This document shows positions 63,589-64,000 of a DNA stretch of 64,000 nucleotides, piece by piece. The stretch comes from JBGSUZ01 sp963677505. GTDB lineage: Bacteria; Bacillota; Clostridia; Peptostreptococcales; Acidaminobacteraceae. Positions within the stretch are counted from its first letter, which is position 1; each line of letters starts with the position of its first letter. Made by a program: the position numbers and the translations under genes. Under the pieces are notes generated by a model, which did no database searches, was not told where the DNA came from, and saw nothing but the letters and a program-made list of their open reading frames with translations. The DNA is taken from contig CAXXWB010000017.1 of NCBI GenBank assembly GCA_963677505.2, forward strand, positions 62,001-126,000, in the 5' to 3' direction.

Positions 63589-63814
63589 TGTTCAGAATTT
63601 TGTGCGCATATGACGGATTTTTCTATTTATTTGCCGAATGATAGTGATATATTAACAAATATCGTTCGCAATTTCTACCTTTAATTTGTTTATTTTTTAT
63701 AAACACTGTTTTAATATTCGTATTTTTAATATATTACCTATTATTTTCCCTTCCGTTGAAATAAGACTCCCTTTCATATAAACTGTATTTATGAATATTT
63801 TAGGGAGGCACTTC

Positions 63815-64000
63815 ATGTACGGATGGATTGTTTATAACGGCGCACTTCGCATTAAAAAAATAGAAAAATTAGTTGAAAGACTTTCCAGCCGAGGGGCTGA
63901 AAAAGGAATGACCTTGGAACTGGTAAAAAATAATGAACTCCTTCCAAGCTATGGGGCAAAAGGTGAAGCAGAACTTACGACCTTAAAGCCTTTTAAAAAG
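63815..64000 (+). CDS. ATP-grasp (RimK-like) ligase, 5' fragment
   Basis: ATG 63815 follows AGGGAGG. The 62 visible codons (MYGWIVYNGALRIKKIEKLV onward, then LELVKNNELLPSY) match the N-terminus typical of RimK-family ATP-grasp proteins, which ligate amino acids to protein or peptide ends. The ATP-grasp core lies beyond the window. It is divergent from pflB. Confidence 0.75.
   Translation, partial: MYGWIVYNGALRIKKIEKLVERLSSRGAEKGMTLELVKNNELLPSYGAKGEAELTTLKPFKK

Noticed and set aside
1..64000. Search by eye for CRISPR repeats, tRNA/rRNA genes, prophage modules or toxin-antitoxin pairs
   Set aside because: No regularly spaced repeats, cloverleaf with CCA end, rRNA core sequence or phage structural gene was recognised; tRNAs can be missed without a computed search.

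Overview
The window is a chromosomal stretch of a low-GC Gram-positive, most likely an anaerobic, motile, amino-acid-using member of the Clostridia. The genus cannot be fixed from this sequence. The base composition is AT-rich, most starts have strong AGGAGG-type ribosome binding sites, and terminators are classic hairpin plus T-run. Gene content includes pyruvate formate-lyase with its activase, an Fnr-type regulator, pyruvate carboxylase, the threonine dehydrogenase/Kbl pair, CheV, PilZ and HD-GYP proteins, and SpoIIE-type phosphatase. I saw no rRNA, tRNA, CRISPR array, prophage or replication origin.

Layout. 0-8 kb: a partial UPF0182 membrane protein, a Usp protein, a siroheme-synthesis dehydrogenase and a three-gene ABC efflux system (ATPase, FtsX-like permease, adaptor). 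8-10 kb: a decayed small gene, a mini P-loop protein and a YhhY-like acetyltransferase. 9.9-10.9 kb: a yybP-ykoY manganese riboswitch in front of a CDF exporter with the Mn-type metal site. 11-17.6 kb: four anion carriers (FNT, YeiH, SatP, SulP) with a LysR regulator and a patatin. 17.6-19.6 kb: PilZ and a frameshifted response regulator/HD-GYP gene. 19.7-26.6 kb: pyruvate carboxylase, an RCC1-repeat membrane protein, a FolD lacking its catalytic lysine, and an RDD protein. 26.8-30.2 kb: an FG-GAP lipoprotein in an operon with a two-component system. 30.3-34.8 kb: a polyamine ABC transporter with a cupin regulator and its probable operators. 34.8-38.1 kb: two MGDG-type glycosyltransferases and a flippase-like protein. 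38.3-41.9 kb: a GlnK/GlnL-like two-component system and a DAACS symporter. 41.9-43.8 kb: a group II intron inserted just downstream of the cheV terminator. 45-47.3 kb: kbl and tdh. 47.4-51.6 kb: four consecutive genes broken by about ten small indels. 51.6-56.5 kb: a compact operon (acetyltransferase, RluA, a HEPN-like protein, signal peptidase I, TGS-kinase). 56.6-60.3 kb: an MltG-like anchor protein, a superoxide dismutase behind a near-perfect Fur box, EcsC, and an Fnr-type regulator. 60.3-63.4 kb: pflA and pflB, with a candidate Crp/Fnr box upstream. The window ends in the start of a RimK-like ATP-grasp gene.

How the parts fit. PflB/PflA make formate and acetyl-CoA, and the FNT and SatP channels can carry formate and acetate. 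Tdh/Kbl turn threonine into glycine and acetyl-CoA, and pyruvate carboxylase refills oxaloacetate. The Fnr-type protein may tie pfl expression to oxygen or redox state. Metal homeostasis appears twice, as the Mn riboswitch/exporter and the Fur box in front of sod. The best candidates for something new are the stand-alone HEPN-like protein, the FolD variant without the YxxxK lysine, the three-copy operator in front of the polyamine operon, and the dense frameshift cluster at 47.4-50.8 kb. That cluster is either fresh pseudogenisation or a patch of bad sequence.
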